From Pseudaminobacter soli (ex Li et al. 2025) (GTDB taxonomy: Bacteria; Pseudomonadota; Alphaproteobacteria; Rhizobiales; Rhizobiaceae), in the NCBI RefSeq assembly GCF_029892515.1, contig NZ_JARXVF010000005.1, positions 338,036-402,035 on the forward strand: DNA of 64,000 nucleotides, read 5' to 3'. A program made the translations under genes and the position numbers. Under the pieces are notes generated by a model. The model made no database searches. It was not told the origin of the DNA and saw nothing but the letters and a program-made list of their open reading frames with translations. Below, piece after piece: positions 17,085-25,641 of this stretch. The stretch's first letter is position 1. Each line of letters starts with the position of its first letter.

Positions 17085-18062
17085 ATGAAAAGCGAAAAGC
17101 CCTCAGTCTTTGTTCCCGACCGTTCGCCGCTCAAGGTGACGATGCTGGTTTTCTCCGGCTGCTCCATCATGTGCGTTGCATCTGCCGTCGATCCGCTGCG
17201 CGCGGCCAACCGCGTTTCGGGCGAAATGCTGTTCGACTGGAAGCTGGTTTCGGTCGACGGCGAGCCGCCGGTGACGACTTCCGGTCTGCCGGTGGCGGTC
17301 AGCGGCAAGTTCGATCCGACCGAAACGACCGACGTGCTGGGCATCATCGGCGGCTTTGGCACCAAGACGCTTGGCACCCCAGCGCTATTGGCGGGCCTGC
17401 GCCGCGTCGCACGCTCGGCGCGCGCGGTGGGCGGCATCGAGGCCGGCACCTGGCTGGTCGGCCGCGCCGGGCTGCTCGAAGGCCGGACGGCGACGACGCA
17501 CTGGGAGGACATGGAGGATTTCACCGCCGCCTTTCCGGGCGTCGACGTGCGGCCGGACCGCTACATCATCGACGGGCCGATCTTCACCTCGGGCGGCGCC
17601 TCGCCCACCTTCGACCTGATGCTGCATCTGATCCGCTCGCGCCTCGGCATGGCGGTGGCGCTCGATGTCGCCAGCGTCTTCATCTACGATCAGGCGCGTG
17701 CGGCGACCGATGCGCAGCCGCTGGTCTCGCTCGGCCGTCTCGACGGCTACGACCCGCGGCTTGCTCAGGCGATCCGGCTCATGGAAGCACATATCGACCA
17801 GCCGCTGACGATCTCGGCCATCGCCCGGCGCGCCGGCGTGACCAGCCGCGCGCTGGAAAAGATCTTTGGCAAGTCGATCGGCGAGCCGCCCGGCGCCTAC
17901 TATCTGCGCCTGCGTCTCAGCGCGGCGCGGCGGCTTGTCGTGGATACCTCCGTGCCCATGGCCGACATCGCCGCGCGCACCGGCTTTTCCAGCGCCGCCG
18001 GTTTTTCGCGCGCATTTGCCAAGACATTCGGCATGTCGCCGACCCAGCTTCGCCGGCGCTGA
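17085..18062 (+). CDS. GlxA-family transcriptional regulator, CdhR-like
   Basis: A 325-aa activator with an N-terminal class-I-glutamine-amidotransferase-like domain (about residues 15-190, containing LVFSGCSIMC and GIEAGTWLVG) and a C-terminal AraC-type DNA-binding domain (from about 215; two helix-turn-helices with AIARRAGVTSRALEKIF and ARTGFSSAAGFSRAFAKTFG). It is divergent from the BKACE-HD-cdhA operon across about 125 bp. In Pseudomonas the same architecture (CdhR) senses carnitine and activates the cdh genes, so that role is likely here. ATG at 17085 is preferred to a TTG three bases earlier; no strong ribosome-binding site is visible. Confidence 0.85.
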   Translation: MKSEKPSVFVPDRSPLKVTMLVFSGCSIMCVASAVDPLRAANRVSGEMLFDWKLVSVDGEPPVTTSGLPVAVSGKFDPTETTDVLGIIGGFGTKTLGTPALLAGLRRVARSARAVGGIEAGTWLVGRAGLLEGRTATTHWEDMEDFTAAFPGVDVRPDRYIIDGPIFTSGGASPTFDLMLHLIRSRLGMAVALDVASVFIYDQARAATDAQPLVSLGRLDGYDPRLAQAIRLMEAHIDQPLTISAIARRAGVTSRALEKIFGKSIGEPPGAYYLRLRLSAARRLVVDTSVPMADIAARTGFSSAAGFSRAFAKTFGMSPTQLRRR

Positions 18063-18830
18063 CTAGCGGCAAGCCAGTATCCAATCCGTTGCGGCCGCGA
18101 TGTCCTCGACCACTTCAGTCGGACGCGGCTCGAAACGCATCTCGTCGCCAGCCCGATATTTTCCCGTCCGCACCAGCAGTGCCGCGGAAAACCCGGCTCG
18201 CAAAGCGCCAGCGGTGTCGCCTTCGGCATCGTCACCGACCATGACCGCCTCGCCGGGCGGGCAGTCCATGCTGGCGAGTGCGGAAAGAAAAAACTCGGGC
18301 GCCGGCTTGCCGAGCACAGTCGCCTTGCGCCCACTGGCGAACTCGAGCGCGCGGACGAAAGGTCCGGCATCGAGGCTTAGCTTGCCATCGGCATCCTTGA
18401 ACACACGGTTGTCGGCCAGCGCCAGAAACGCTGCCCCGTCACTCAGCAAGCGGAAGGCTGCATTGAGGCTCGAATAGTCGAAGGCATCTGCCGCGTCGCC
18501 AATCACCACGGCAAGCCCCCTGCCCGTCGGCAGGTCGCGAAAATCGGGCTCGAGCGCCGGATGGATCAGGAGATGAGCCGAGCAGTCATGCGCCTTCAGC
18601 CAATCGCGTGCGGCTTGTGCGGGCGTAAAAAGCTCGTCGTCGCCGACCTCGATGCCGAGCTTTGCGAGCCGTGCAAGAACATCCTTCCTGGCCGAACGCG
18701 TGGTGTTGCTGACGAAGCGCAGCGGCAGCCCGGCCTCGCGCAATCGCCGGACGGAGACGGCCGCCTGCTTTATCGGGCTATCGCCGTCATAGAGCACTCC
18801 GGACAGGTCCAGAAGCACGCCGCTGATCAT
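18063..18830 (-). CDS. HAD-IIA family phosphatase, LHPP-like
   Basis: A 255-aa haloacid-dehalogenase phosphatase with a NagD-type cap. Motif I is LLDLSGVLYDG, where the usual second Asp is replaced by Ser, as in the LHPP-type (phospholysine/phosphohistidine) subgroup; motif II is VSNTTRS; motif III/IV is GKPAPEFF and VMVGDDAEGD. The start is set at 18830 (MISGVLLDLSG) because the longer frame has no conserved sequence. It is convergent with the regulator gene, and no operon partner suggests the physiological substrate. Confidence 0.83.
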   Translation of the reverse strand: MISGVLLDLSGVLYDGDSPIKQAAVSVRRLREAGLPLRFVSNTTRSARKDVLARLAKLGIEVGDDELFTPAQAARDWLKAHDCSAHLLIHPALEPDFRDLPTGRGLAVVIGDAADAFDYSSLNAAFRLLSDGAAFLALADNRVFKDADGKLSLDAGPFVRALEFASGRKATVLGKPAPEFFLSALASMDCPPGEAVMVGDDAEGDTAGALRAGFSAALLVRTGKYRAGDEMRFEPRPTEVVEDIAAATDWILACR

Positions 18831-18966
18831 GGGGGAAGCATGGCGAAGTGCTGCGGCTTCGTCAAATCTGACGCGGCCGCAGATCATTACCTCCAAGGTA
18901 ATTGGTTCGAGGTGCAGCTCGGCTCACAAAGGGATCGTCCAAGACGAAACCCGATGGAGACACACC

Positions 18967-19326
18967 ATGACAGAGCTCGAAACGATCGCGAAGAACTACA
19001 TCGCCGCCTGGAACGAAGCCGAACCGGCCCGCCGGCGCGAGCTGCTGGAAGCCGCCTTCGCCGCCGACATCCGCTACCATGACCCCATCATGCAGGGCGA
19101 CGGCCACGCCGGCATCGGCGCACTGATCGACGGCGTGCACCAGCAGTTCCCCGGCTTCCGCTTCAGCCTGAAGGGCAAGCCGGACGGCTTTGCCGACAAC
19201 ATCCGCTTTTCCTGGGGCCTCGGCCCGGATGGCAGCGAAGCGGTCATCGAAGGCACCGATTTCGGCGTCATCGAAGACGGTCGGCTGAAGCGCGTCACCG
19301 GCTTTCTCGACAGGGTGCCGGTGTGA
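18967..19326 (+). CDS. NTF2-like (SnoaL-type) small protein
   Basis: A 119-aa protein with the pattern of NTF2-like/SnoaL folds: an N-terminal helix with NYIAAWNEAEP, then AAFAADIRYHDPIM, GIGALIDGVHQQFPG and a C-terminal beta-rich part. Such proteins are small enzymes, ligand binders or resistance factors, so no function can be assigned. ATG at 18967 has GGAG about 8 bases upstream. The gene stands alone between convergent units. Confidence 0.75.
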   Translation: MTELETIAKNYIAAWNEAEPARRRELLEAAFAADIRYHDPIMQGDGHAGIGALIDGVHQQFPGFRFSLKGKPDGFADNIRFSWGLGPDGSEAVIEGTDFGVIEDGRLKRVTGFLDRVPV

Positions 19327-19341
19327 CATGCCCGACCCGCA

Positions 19342-19366
19342 TACCCTCCCCGTTGTGGGGAGGGTA
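19342..19366. terminator. Palindromic hairpin between convergent genes
   Basis: TACCCTCCCC (19342-19351) pairs perfectly with GGGGAGGGTA (19357-19366) across a 5-base loop. It lies between the NTF2-like gene and xylB and could end transcription from both sides. It also resembles the core of the dispersed GC-rich repeats. Confidence 0.5.
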
Positions 19367-19374
19367 CGCACCCA

Positions 19375-20826
19375 TCACATCGTGCTTCTGACCGCCGGAT
19401 AGAGCGCGCGATAGCGCCCGTAGGCTTCGGCATAAGCACCGGCCAGCGCCGCGTCGGGTTCGATGGTTTCGGCCGTCGCCGGCGCGGTGCAGACGGCGAA
19501 CGGGTCGGCACCTTCGGCCGCTATCAGGCCCAGCCGCGCCGCTCCGAAGGCAGCGCCGAAATCGCCGTCTGCCGGCAGGTCGACCGGAAGCCCGAGCGCG
19601 GTGGCAATCGCCTTCAGCCAGTAGCGAGAGCGAGAGCCGCCGCCGATCGCCGTCACGCGCGTCAGCTTCGTGCCGGCCGAGGCCAGCGCCTCAAAACTGT
19701 CGCGGAAGGCAAAGGCCACGCCTTCCAGCACTGCCTGCGTAAGGGCGGCGCGGTCGGATTCGCGGTCGAGCCCGCCGAACACGCCGCGGATTGCCGCATC
19801 GTTGTGCGGCGTACGCTCGCCCGAAATGTAAGGCAGGAAGGTGACGCCCGAAGGCGCCCGCAAGGCATCGCCAAGCTCGCCGGCCAGCTCGCCCGCGCTC
19901 CTGCCGGTGATGCCGGCAAGCCAGTTGAGCGAGTCCGTGGCGGCAAGGATCACGCCCATCTGGTGCCAGGCATTGGGCAGCGCGTGACAGAAGGTGTGCA
20001 CGGCACTTTCCGGGTTAGGCAGATAGGCGCCGTTGGCGGCGAACAGCACGCCCGAGGTTCCGAGCGAGACAAAAGCCTCGCCGGGCTTAACCGTGCCCAT
20101 GCCGCAGGCGGAGGCCGCGTTATCGCCCGCGCCCCCGGCAATCACCACGCCAGCGCTCATGCCCCATTTCGCGGCCAGCTCGGCGCGCAGCATGCCAGCC
20201 TGCTCGGAGCCTTCGACGAGACGCGGCATCTGCTTTTCGTCGAGATCGGTTGCGGCGAGAAGTTCGGGCGACCAGCGCCGCCCGGCGACATCGAGCCAGG
20301 AAGTGCCGGCCGAGTCCGACATTTCGGAAATGCGCTCGCCCGCCAGCCAGAGCCGCAGAAAATCCTTCGGCAGCAGCACCTTGGCGACGCGGGCAAAAAT
20401 GCCCGGTTCGTAGTTCTTCACCCACACCAGCTTGGGCGCGGTGAAGCCGGGAAACACGATGTTGCCGGTGATCTTGCGGAACCGCGGATCGGCGTCGAGC
20501 CTGGCGGCCTCCACATGGCTGCGCGTGTCGTTCCAGAGAATGCAGGGGCGCAGCACCTTGTCCCCGGCGTCGAGCAGCGTCGCGCCATGCATCTGGCCGG
20601 AAAGGCCGATGCCCTTCACCGCCGCCAGTTCCTTGGGGTGGCTGGCCTTGAGCGCGCCGACCGCTTCCTCGGTAGCGCGGATCCAGTCGGCCGGCGCCTG
20701 TTCGGACCAGCCCAGATGCGGTCGCGAAACGTCGAGCGCACTGTTGGCCGAAGCGACGATGCCCTGGCCGCCATCCATCAGAAGCGCCTTCACGCCGGAC
20801 GTGCCGAGATCGATCCCCAGATACAT
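19375..20826 (-). CDS. xylB: Xylulokinase
   Basis: A 483-aa FGGY-family carbohydrate kinase phosphorylating D-xylulose to xylulose 5-phosphate for the pentose phosphate pathway. The N-terminal phosphate-binding loop GIDLGTSGVKALLMD, the FGGY-type segments GLSGQMHGATLLD and CILWNDTR, the catalytic Asp region in VIAGGAGDNAASACG, and the C-terminal AIGGGSRSRYW motif are all present. ATG at 20826 is preceded by GGAGGGACGAAC. No xylose isomerase or pentose transporter is nearby, so the gene may serve another sugar route. QMHG favours xylulose over glycerol. Confidence 0.88.
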   Translation of the reverse strand: MYLGIDLGTSGVKALLMDGGQGIVASANSALDVSRPHLGWSEQAPADWIRATEEAVGALKASHPKELAAVKGIGLSGQMHGATLLDAGDKVLRPCILWNDTRSHVEAARLDADPRFRKITGNIVFPGFTAPKLVWVKNYEPGIFARVAKVLLPKDFLRLWLAGERISEMSDSAGTSWLDVAGRRWSPELLAATDLDEKQMPRLVEGSEQAGMLRAELAAKWGMSAGVVIAGGAGDNAASACGMGTVKPGEAFVSLGTSGVLFAANGAYLPNPESAVHTFCHALPNAWHQMGVILAATDSLNWLAGITGRSAGELAGELGDALRAPSGVTFLPYISGERTPHNDAAIRGVFGGLDRESDRAALTQAVLEGVAFAFRDSFEALASAGTKLTRVTAIGGGSRSRYWLKAIATALGLPVDLPADGDFGAAFGAARLGLIAAEGADPFAVCTAPATAETIEPDAALAGAYAEAYGRYRALYPAVRSTM

Positions 20827-20951
20827 GTTCGTCCCTCCCGATTGCCCGTCAGGCACAGCACGCTGCCAGGCAAAATTCTCCTGCTTACCGCTTCATAACA
20901 AATACGGCAGGGCAAGGAACGTATTTTTTCGGAGCCCGCAAAAAAGCAGAC

Positions 20952-20975
20952 GCCGGCGTGGCGAACCACGCCGGC
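20952..20975 (-). terminator. Intrinsic terminator after the LysE gene
   Basis: On the minus strand GCCGGCGTGG and CCACGCCGGC form a 10-bp stem closed by a TTCG tetraloop, with TTTTTT a few bases further on. It follows the stop of the exporter gene directly. Confidence 0.75.
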
Positions 20976-20980
20976 TAAAA

Positions 20981-21604
20981 TCAGTTGCCGGAACGAACCG
21001 CCACGGTGGCAATGCCGGCGCCGACCAGCAGCGTGCCGCCGGCCTTGTTGAACAGGCCGATGGCGCGCGGATTGCGCACCAGATCGCGCGCCCGCGATGC
21101 CACCAGCGCGTAGCCGAAGGCATTGGTGAAGGCGAGCGTCAGGAAGGTCGCCTCGAAGATCGCCATCTGCGTCCAGAAATCGGCATGGCGGTCGATGAAC
21201 TGCGGCAGGAAGGCGACGAAGAAGGTGATGCTCTTGGGGTTGAGCGCGGTGACCAGCCAGGCATGCGCCATCATCTTGGCGGCCGAGGACGCGGTCTTGC
21301 GCGGCTCGGCGCGAAGCGTGCCGCCGGCGCGGAAGAGCTTTATGCCGAGATAGATGAGGTAGGCCGCGCCGATCCATTTGAGGATGGTGAACACGGTGGC
21401 CGAAGCCATCAGCAGCGCGCCGATGCCGAGCATCGACAGCGTCATGGCGGTGAAGTCGCCGAGCGCGACGCCGACAGCCATCGGCAGGGCCGTGCGCCAG
21501 CCCTGCCCGAGCGCATAGGAAACCACCAACAGGATGGTGGGACCGGGGATGATCAGCAGAACGGCCGATGCGGCTGCGAAAGCTGCCCAGGTTTCAAGCG
21601 GCAT
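20981..21604 (-). CDS. LysE/RhtB-family amino acid exporter
   Basis: A 207-aa inner-membrane protein with about six hydrophobic segments. The family pattern IPGPTILLVVSYALGQGWR near residues 18-37, followed by GVALGDFTAM, and the LNPKSITFFVAFLPQF motif around residue 115 are diagnostic of the LysE/RhtB export family. Substrate is probably a neutral amino acid, homoserine or similar; this cannot be resolved by sequence. It stands alone on the minus strand. Confidence 0.88.
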   Translation of the reverse strand: MPLETWAAFAAASAVLLIIPGPTILLVVSYALGQGWRTALPMAVGVALGDFTAMTLSMLGIGALLMASATVFTILKWIGAAYLIYLGIKLFRAGGTLRAEPRKTASSAAKMMAHAWLVTALNPKSITFFVAFLPQFIDRHADFWTQMAIFEATFLTLAFTNAFGYALVASRARDLVRNPRAIGLFNKAGGTLLVGAGIATVAVRSGN

Positions 21605-21704
21605 GGATATCTCCTTTGCTCAAAGGAAAGGATAAATCCCTGCCAGCGGGGCGAAGTAAAGGGCAAATTTTCGACCCGCTCCATGGCGTGTTTGTCGCGG
21701 CTGT

Positions 21705-21830
21705 TCATGGCAGAGCCCTCGCGATCGCCGAAACCACGGAAAAGAAATCAGTATTGGCGCAAAGCACAATCGCTGCGGCGATGAAAGCCGCAGAAAACAG
21801 CATCAAATCCGTCTTGAACGTATTGCCCAT
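21705..21830 (-). CDS. Small single-helix membrane protein (41 aa)
   Basis: A short frame starting at an ATG with GGAGAGGGAATC immediately upstream, a strong ribosome-binding site. The product begins MGNTFKTDLMLFS, has one hydrophobic segment (about residues 9-26, rich in Ala/Ile/Val) and ends VVSAIARALP. It looks like an inner-membrane small protein. No family is recognised. The location in an otherwise empty 460-bp gap and the good ribosome site support it as real. Confidence 0.5.
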   Translation of the reverse strand: MGNTFKTDLMLFSAAFIAAAIVLCANTDFFSVVSAIARALP

Positions 21831-22068
21831 GATTCCCTCTCCAGCAGCGCGCACGGAGGTAGAAAGCGGGCTGGCCCAGATTGTGACGCAAGATAGGAGT
21901 TGTTGTGGCCGGCCGCCCGCCGACACACAATTTCGCCACAGCCGAACCGGTCGCCAAAGCATAAGCCATTGCCGCGCAAAGCTTTCCGCAAGTTCACTCT
22001 TTATCAACCATGAATACTGAAAATGCGATCGGCTTGGATCGCAGGGTTTCGCGATTGCCAGAGCGTTC

Positions 22069-22839
22069 GTGTTCAATCGTGGAAGCGTTTCCGTGCAGCA
22101 AAAACCCGCCTCAACCAACCCTTTCGACGCCCAGTCCGACCAGCCTGTGATGATCTCGCGCCGCGCCGCCCTGATCGGCCTCGGCTCGGCCCTTCTCGGC
22201 ACCGCCGGCTGCTCGCCCTCGATGGACCTCGCCTCCGTCCAGGTGGACGACTTCACCACGGGCTCCATCCGGCCGCGCATCAGCGTCGACAAGCAGGTGA
22301 CCAGCCCGGACCTGATGTATGCATCCTTCACCGACAGCGGCTTCAAGCTGCCGGAGGTGCCCTTCGCCAAGGTCGATCCGAAATTCCGCCGCCAGATCGT
22401 GGTCGACCCGACCGGCGAGCGGCCGGGCACCATCGTCGTGCACCTGCAGGAGCGGTTCCTTTACCTGGTGCAGCCCGGCGGTGACGCGATCCGCTATGGC
22501 GTAGGCATCGGCAAGGAAGGCTTCGTCTGGTCCGGCCGCGCCAACATCCAGTACAAGAAGGAATGGCCGACCTGGACGCCGCCGTCCGAAATGATCGGCC
22601 GCAAGCCCGAGCTGGAAAAATACCGCGGCGGCCAGCCCGGCGGCCTCACCAATCCGCTCGGCGCCCGCGCGCTCTACATCTTCAAGGACGGTCACGACAC
22701 GCTGTTCCGCGTGCATGGCTCTCCCGAATGGTGGTCGATCGGCACGGCCGTCTCGTCCGGCTGCGTGCGCATGATCAATCAGGACGTGATCGATCTCTAC
22801 AGCCGCGTGCTGCCCGGCACGCCCATCGTCGTGGTGTAG
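22069..22839 (+). CDS. L,D-transpeptidase (YkuD domain), lipoprotein-like
   Basis: A periplasmic L,D-transpeptidase that forms 3-3 peptidoglycan crosslinks or attaches proteins to the wall. The YkuD catalytic motif is seen as HGSPEWW...SSGCVRM, with His and Cys in place. An arginine pair and hydrophobic region followed by the lipobox GTAGC occur after ATG at 22150, so the true start may be 22150, or GTG at 22093 with GGAAG upstream; 22069 (GTG) is the longest option. Several paralogues are usual in this bacterial group. A strong bidirectional hairpin follows. Confidence 0.82.
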   Translation: MFNRGSVSVQQKPASTNPFDAQSDQPVMISRRAALIGLGSALLGTAGCSPSMDLASVQVDDFTTGSIRPRISVDKQVTSPDLMYASFTDSGFKLPEVPFAKVDPKFRRQIVVDPTGERPGTIVVHLQERFLYLVQPGGDAIRYGVGIGKEGFVWSGRANIQYKKEWPTWTPPSEMIGRKPELEKYRGGQPGGLTNPLGARALYIFKDGHDTLFRVHGSPEWWSIGTAVSSGCVRMINQDVIDLYSRVLPGTPIVVV

Positions 22840-22876
22840 ACCGGCGCCCGCTGCCCAGCTTCCAGATCCGCAAATG

Positions 22877-22917
22877 AAAAGCGCCCGGTCGAAACTCGAC
22901 CGGGCGCCTTTGCTTTC
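22877..22917. terminator. Bidirectional terminator between L,D-transpeptidase and gabT
   Basis: GCGCCCGGTCGA (22881-22892) pairs with TCGACCGGGCGC (22896-22907), a perfect 12-bp stem with a 3-base loop. AAAA stands before and CTTTGCTTTC after it, so it can serve both convergent genes. Confidence 0.8.
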
Positions 22918-22933
22918 ACGCTAAGCTTAGCTG

Positions 22934-24220
22934 TTAGCGGTTGGCGGCGACCAGCGCGCGCTCCAGCTTGGCCATGCCTTCGTCCAGCAGCGCGTCCGAG
23001 ATCGTCAGCGGCATCAGAAGGCGGATGGTGTTGGCATGCACGCCGCAGGAGAGCAGCACCAGGCCCTCGGCAAGAGCGGCCTGCGTGACGCGCTTGGTGG
23101 CGTCCGCATCCGGCTCCTGGCTGACGCGATCCTTGACGATGTCGAAGGCGATCATGGCGCCCGGACCGCGGATGGCGGCCATCGGCACGATATCGTTGCG
23201 CTGAGCGAAGCGGGTCAGCTCGCCCTTCATGCGATCACCGAGCGCGTTGGCGCGGTCGATCAGCTTCTCTTCCTTGATCACGTCGAGCACGGCGAGTGCT
23301 GCGGCGCAGGCCAGCGGGCTGCCGGCATAGGTGCCGCCCAGGCCACCCGGCTCCGGCGCGTCCATGATCTCGGCGCGGCCGACGACTCCCGACAGCGGGA
23401 AGCCGCCAGCGAGCGACTTGGCGATCGTGATCAGGTCCGGCTCGACGCCGCTGTTCTCGATGCCGAACATCTTGCCGGTACGGGCAAAGCCGGTCTGCAC
23501 TTCGTCGGCGATCAGCAGGATGCCGTGCTGGTCGCAGATCTTGCGCAGCGCTTCGAGCAGATCGGTCGGGGCCGGATGGAAGCCGCCCTCGCCCTGCACA
23601 GGCTCGATGATGATGGCGGCGACGTTCGCCGGGTCGACGTCGGCGCGGAACAGATATTCGAGCGCCTTGAGCGAGTCGGCCACGGTCACGTCGTGCTGCG
23701 CCACCGGGAACGGGATGTGCCAGACGCCGGCCGGCATCGGGCCGAACTTCTTCTTGTAGGGTGCAACCTTGCCGGTCAGCGCGCTGGTCATCAGCGTGCG
23801 GCCGTGGAAGGCGCCGGTGAAGGCGATCACATTGGTGCGGCCGGTGTGGGCGCGCGCGATCTTGACGGCGTTCTCGACCGCCTCGGCACCCGTCGAGAAC
23901 AGGATCGACTTGGCAGGGCCCTTGAAGGGCGCGATTTCGTTCAGACGCTCGCAAAGCTCGATGTAGGGCTCGTAGGGCACGATCTGGAAGGCGGTGTGGG
24001 TATAGGCGTCGAGCTGGTCACGCACGGCGGCGATCACCTTCGGATGGCGATGGCCGGTGTTGAGCACGGCAATGCCGCCACCGAAGTCGATGTAGCGGTT
24101 GCCCTCGGCATCCCACAGCTCGGACCCTTCCGCACGCTTGGCGAAAACGGCATTGGCGGTGGCGACGCCGCGGGGAACAGCCGCTACGCGGCGTGCCTGA
24201 AGGGAAGCATTGGTCGTCAT
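22934..24220 (-). CDS. gabT: 4-aminobutyrate aminotransferase
   Basis: A 428-aa class-III PLP aminotransferase converting GABA and 2-oxoglutarate to succinate semialdehyde and glutamate. Motifs: NRYIDFGGGIAVLNTGH near residue 45, STGAEAVENAVKIAR, FHGRT, EPVQGEGGF, DEVQTGFARTGK, and the PLP lysine in IAKSLAGG. ATG at 24220 (MTTNASLQARR) fits the usual N-terminus. No succinate-semialdehyde dehydrogenase is adjacent. Acetylornithine or putrescine aminotransferase activity is a less likely alternative. Confidence 0.88.
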   Translation of the reverse strand: MTTNASLQARRVAAVPRGVATANAVFAKRAEGSELWDAEGNRYIDFGGGIAVLNTGHRHPKVIAAVRDQLDAYTHTAFQIVPYEPYIELCERLNEIAPFKGPAKSILFSTGAEAVENAVKIARAHTGRTNVIAFTGAFHGRTLMTSALTGKVAPYKKKFGPMPAGVWHIPFPVAQHDVTVADSLKALEYLFRADVDPANVAAIIIEPVQGEGGFHPAPTDLLEALRKICDQHGILLIADEVQTGFARTGKMFGIENSGVEPDLITIAKSLAGGFPLSGVVGRAEIMDAPEPGGLGGTYAGSPLACAAALAVLDVIKEEKLIDRANALGDRMKGELTRFAQRNDIVPMAAIRGPGAMIAFDIVKDRVSQEPDADATKRVTQAALAEGLVLLSCGVHANTIRLLMPLTISDALLDEGMAKLERALVAANR

Positions 24221-24421
24221 GTCTATCCTCATTCGAGAAATCGTGATGCAGTCATCTACCCGACAAAGCCCCATCACGGCAACGTTGGGCCACATGGCCA
24301 GAGCGAAAGATCGACTGGCTCAGCGCAATTGGCACAGCGGCCGAGATTTGACGGCGGATCGTATTGCACGTGACCCACAGGCGGGTGAAAATGCCAGGAA
24401 CATGAGGCGAGGAGTTCTTGT

Positions 24422-25588
24422 ATGGCTACGACATTCGTGATTGCCCAGGGTGGCGGCCCGACCGCAGTGATCAACCAGACCATGGTAGGCGCGGCCCTCG
24501 AAGCCCGCAAGCGCCATCCCGGCGCGCGCGTGCTGGGTGCGCGCCACGGCGTGCGCGGCATCCGCGACGGCGACTATGTCGATCTTTCCGCCATCCCGGA
24601 GGAGCGGCTGCTGCGCGTTGCGGCAACGCCGAGCGCAGCACTTGGCAGCACGCGCGACAAGCCCGATGCGGCCTATTGCGATCTGGTGCTGGCGGGGCTG
24701 AAGAAGGAGGGCGCCGACGCCTTCATCTATATCGGCGGCAACGACACGGCCGGCACGCAGGAAATCCTGGCAGAGGCCGCTGGCGGTTCCATGGCCTTCG
24801 TCCATGCGCCCAAGACGATCGACAACGACCTGGTCGAGAACGACCACACGCCGGGCTTCATCTCGGCGGCCGAATTCGTGGCCGGCGCCTTCCTCAGCGT
24901 CGACCTCGACTTCCGGGCGCTCCCCGGCATCTATGTCGGCATCGTCATGGGCCGCAACGCCGGCTTCCTGACGGCGGCGTCGGCGGCCTGGCGCTTCGAC
25001 GACAACAGCGGACCGCACCACATCTATGTGCCGGAGCGCGCCTTCTCGGTTCCGCGCTTCATCGACGATGTCCGCGCCACGCTCGACAAGCACAAGCGTT
25101 GCATCGTCGCCGTCTCCGAAGGCGTGACCACCGAGGACGGACGGTCGCTGGTGGAAAGCCTGGTGCCGCCGGACCGGCTGGAGCGCGACGCGCATGGCAA
25201 TCTGAAGCTTTCCGGCGGCGATCTCGGCCTTGCCTTCGAGCAGGCGCTGCGCGACGGCCTGCCGGGCAAGCGCGCCCGCGTCGATACTCTCGGCTACATG
25301 CCGCGCGGCAATATCGCGACCATCAGCCCGGTGGACGCTGCCGAAGCCTTTGAGGCCGGTGTCTTTGCGGTGGAGCTTGCCGGCAAGGGCGGCGGCTCGG
25401 TGGCGCTGCAGTTCGACGGCAAAAAGACGGTCACGCGGGGCGTGCCGCTGGCCAATGTAGCGGGCAAGACCCGCCACATGCCCGACGATTTCCTGCTGCC
25501 GGACGCTAACAACCTCTCCGACGCCGGCATGGCCTATCTGAAGCGGCTGGCGCCGATGAAATACGAGGTCGGCAAGCCCTTCGTCTGA
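24422..25588 (+). CDS. 6-phosphofructokinase, pyrophosphate-type
   Basis: A 388-aa phosphofructokinase for fructose 6-phosphate/fructose 1,6-bisphosphate interconversion. Motifs: AQGGGPTAVINQT at the N-terminus, YIGGNDTAGT at the phosphate-donor loop, PKTIDNDL with the catalytic Asp, and VMGRNAGFLTA. The GGND motif, rather than GGDG of ATP enzymes, is the form seen in one pyrophosphate-dependent clade, so PPi use is likely. GAGGCGAGGAG precedes the ATG. It is divergent from gabT and followed by a strong hairpin. Confidence 0.85.
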   Translation: MATTFVIAQGGGPTAVINQTMVGAALEARKRHPGARVLGARHGVRGIRDGDYVDLSAIPEERLLRVAATPSAALGSTRDKPDAAYCDLVLAGLKKEGADAFIYIGGNDTAGTQEILAEAAGGSMAFVHAPKTIDNDLVENDHTPGFISAAEFVAGAFLSVDLDFRALPGIYVGIVMGRNAGFLTAASAAWRFDDNSGPHHIYVPERAFSVPRFIDDVRATLDKHKRCIVAVSEGVTTEDGRSLVESLVPPDRLERDAHGNLKLSGGDLGLAFEQALRDGLPGKRARVDTLGYMPRGNIATISPVDAAEAFEAGVFAVELAGKGGGSVALQFDGKKTVTRGVPLANVAGKTRHMPDDFLLPDANNLSDAGMAYLKRLAPMKYEVGKPFV

Positions 25589-25600
25589 GCGAGGGCGCTA

Positions 25601-25630
25601 GCGCGAGCGGCGGACTGACGCCGCTCGCGC
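25601..25630. terminator. Hairpin between phosphofructokinase and copper operon
   Basis: GCGCGAGCGGCG (25601-25612) pairs with CGCCGCTCGCGC (25619-25630), a perfect 12-bp stem with a 6-base loop between convergent units. There is no long T-run. Confidence 0.6.
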
Positions 25631-25641
25631 GAGTGCAAAAA

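Noticed and set aside
21831..22433. Extension of the 41-aa protein to a 242-aa minus-strand protein
   Set aside because: The added part is antisense to the L,D-transpeptidase gene; only the last 41 codons have a ribosome site and lie outside other genes.
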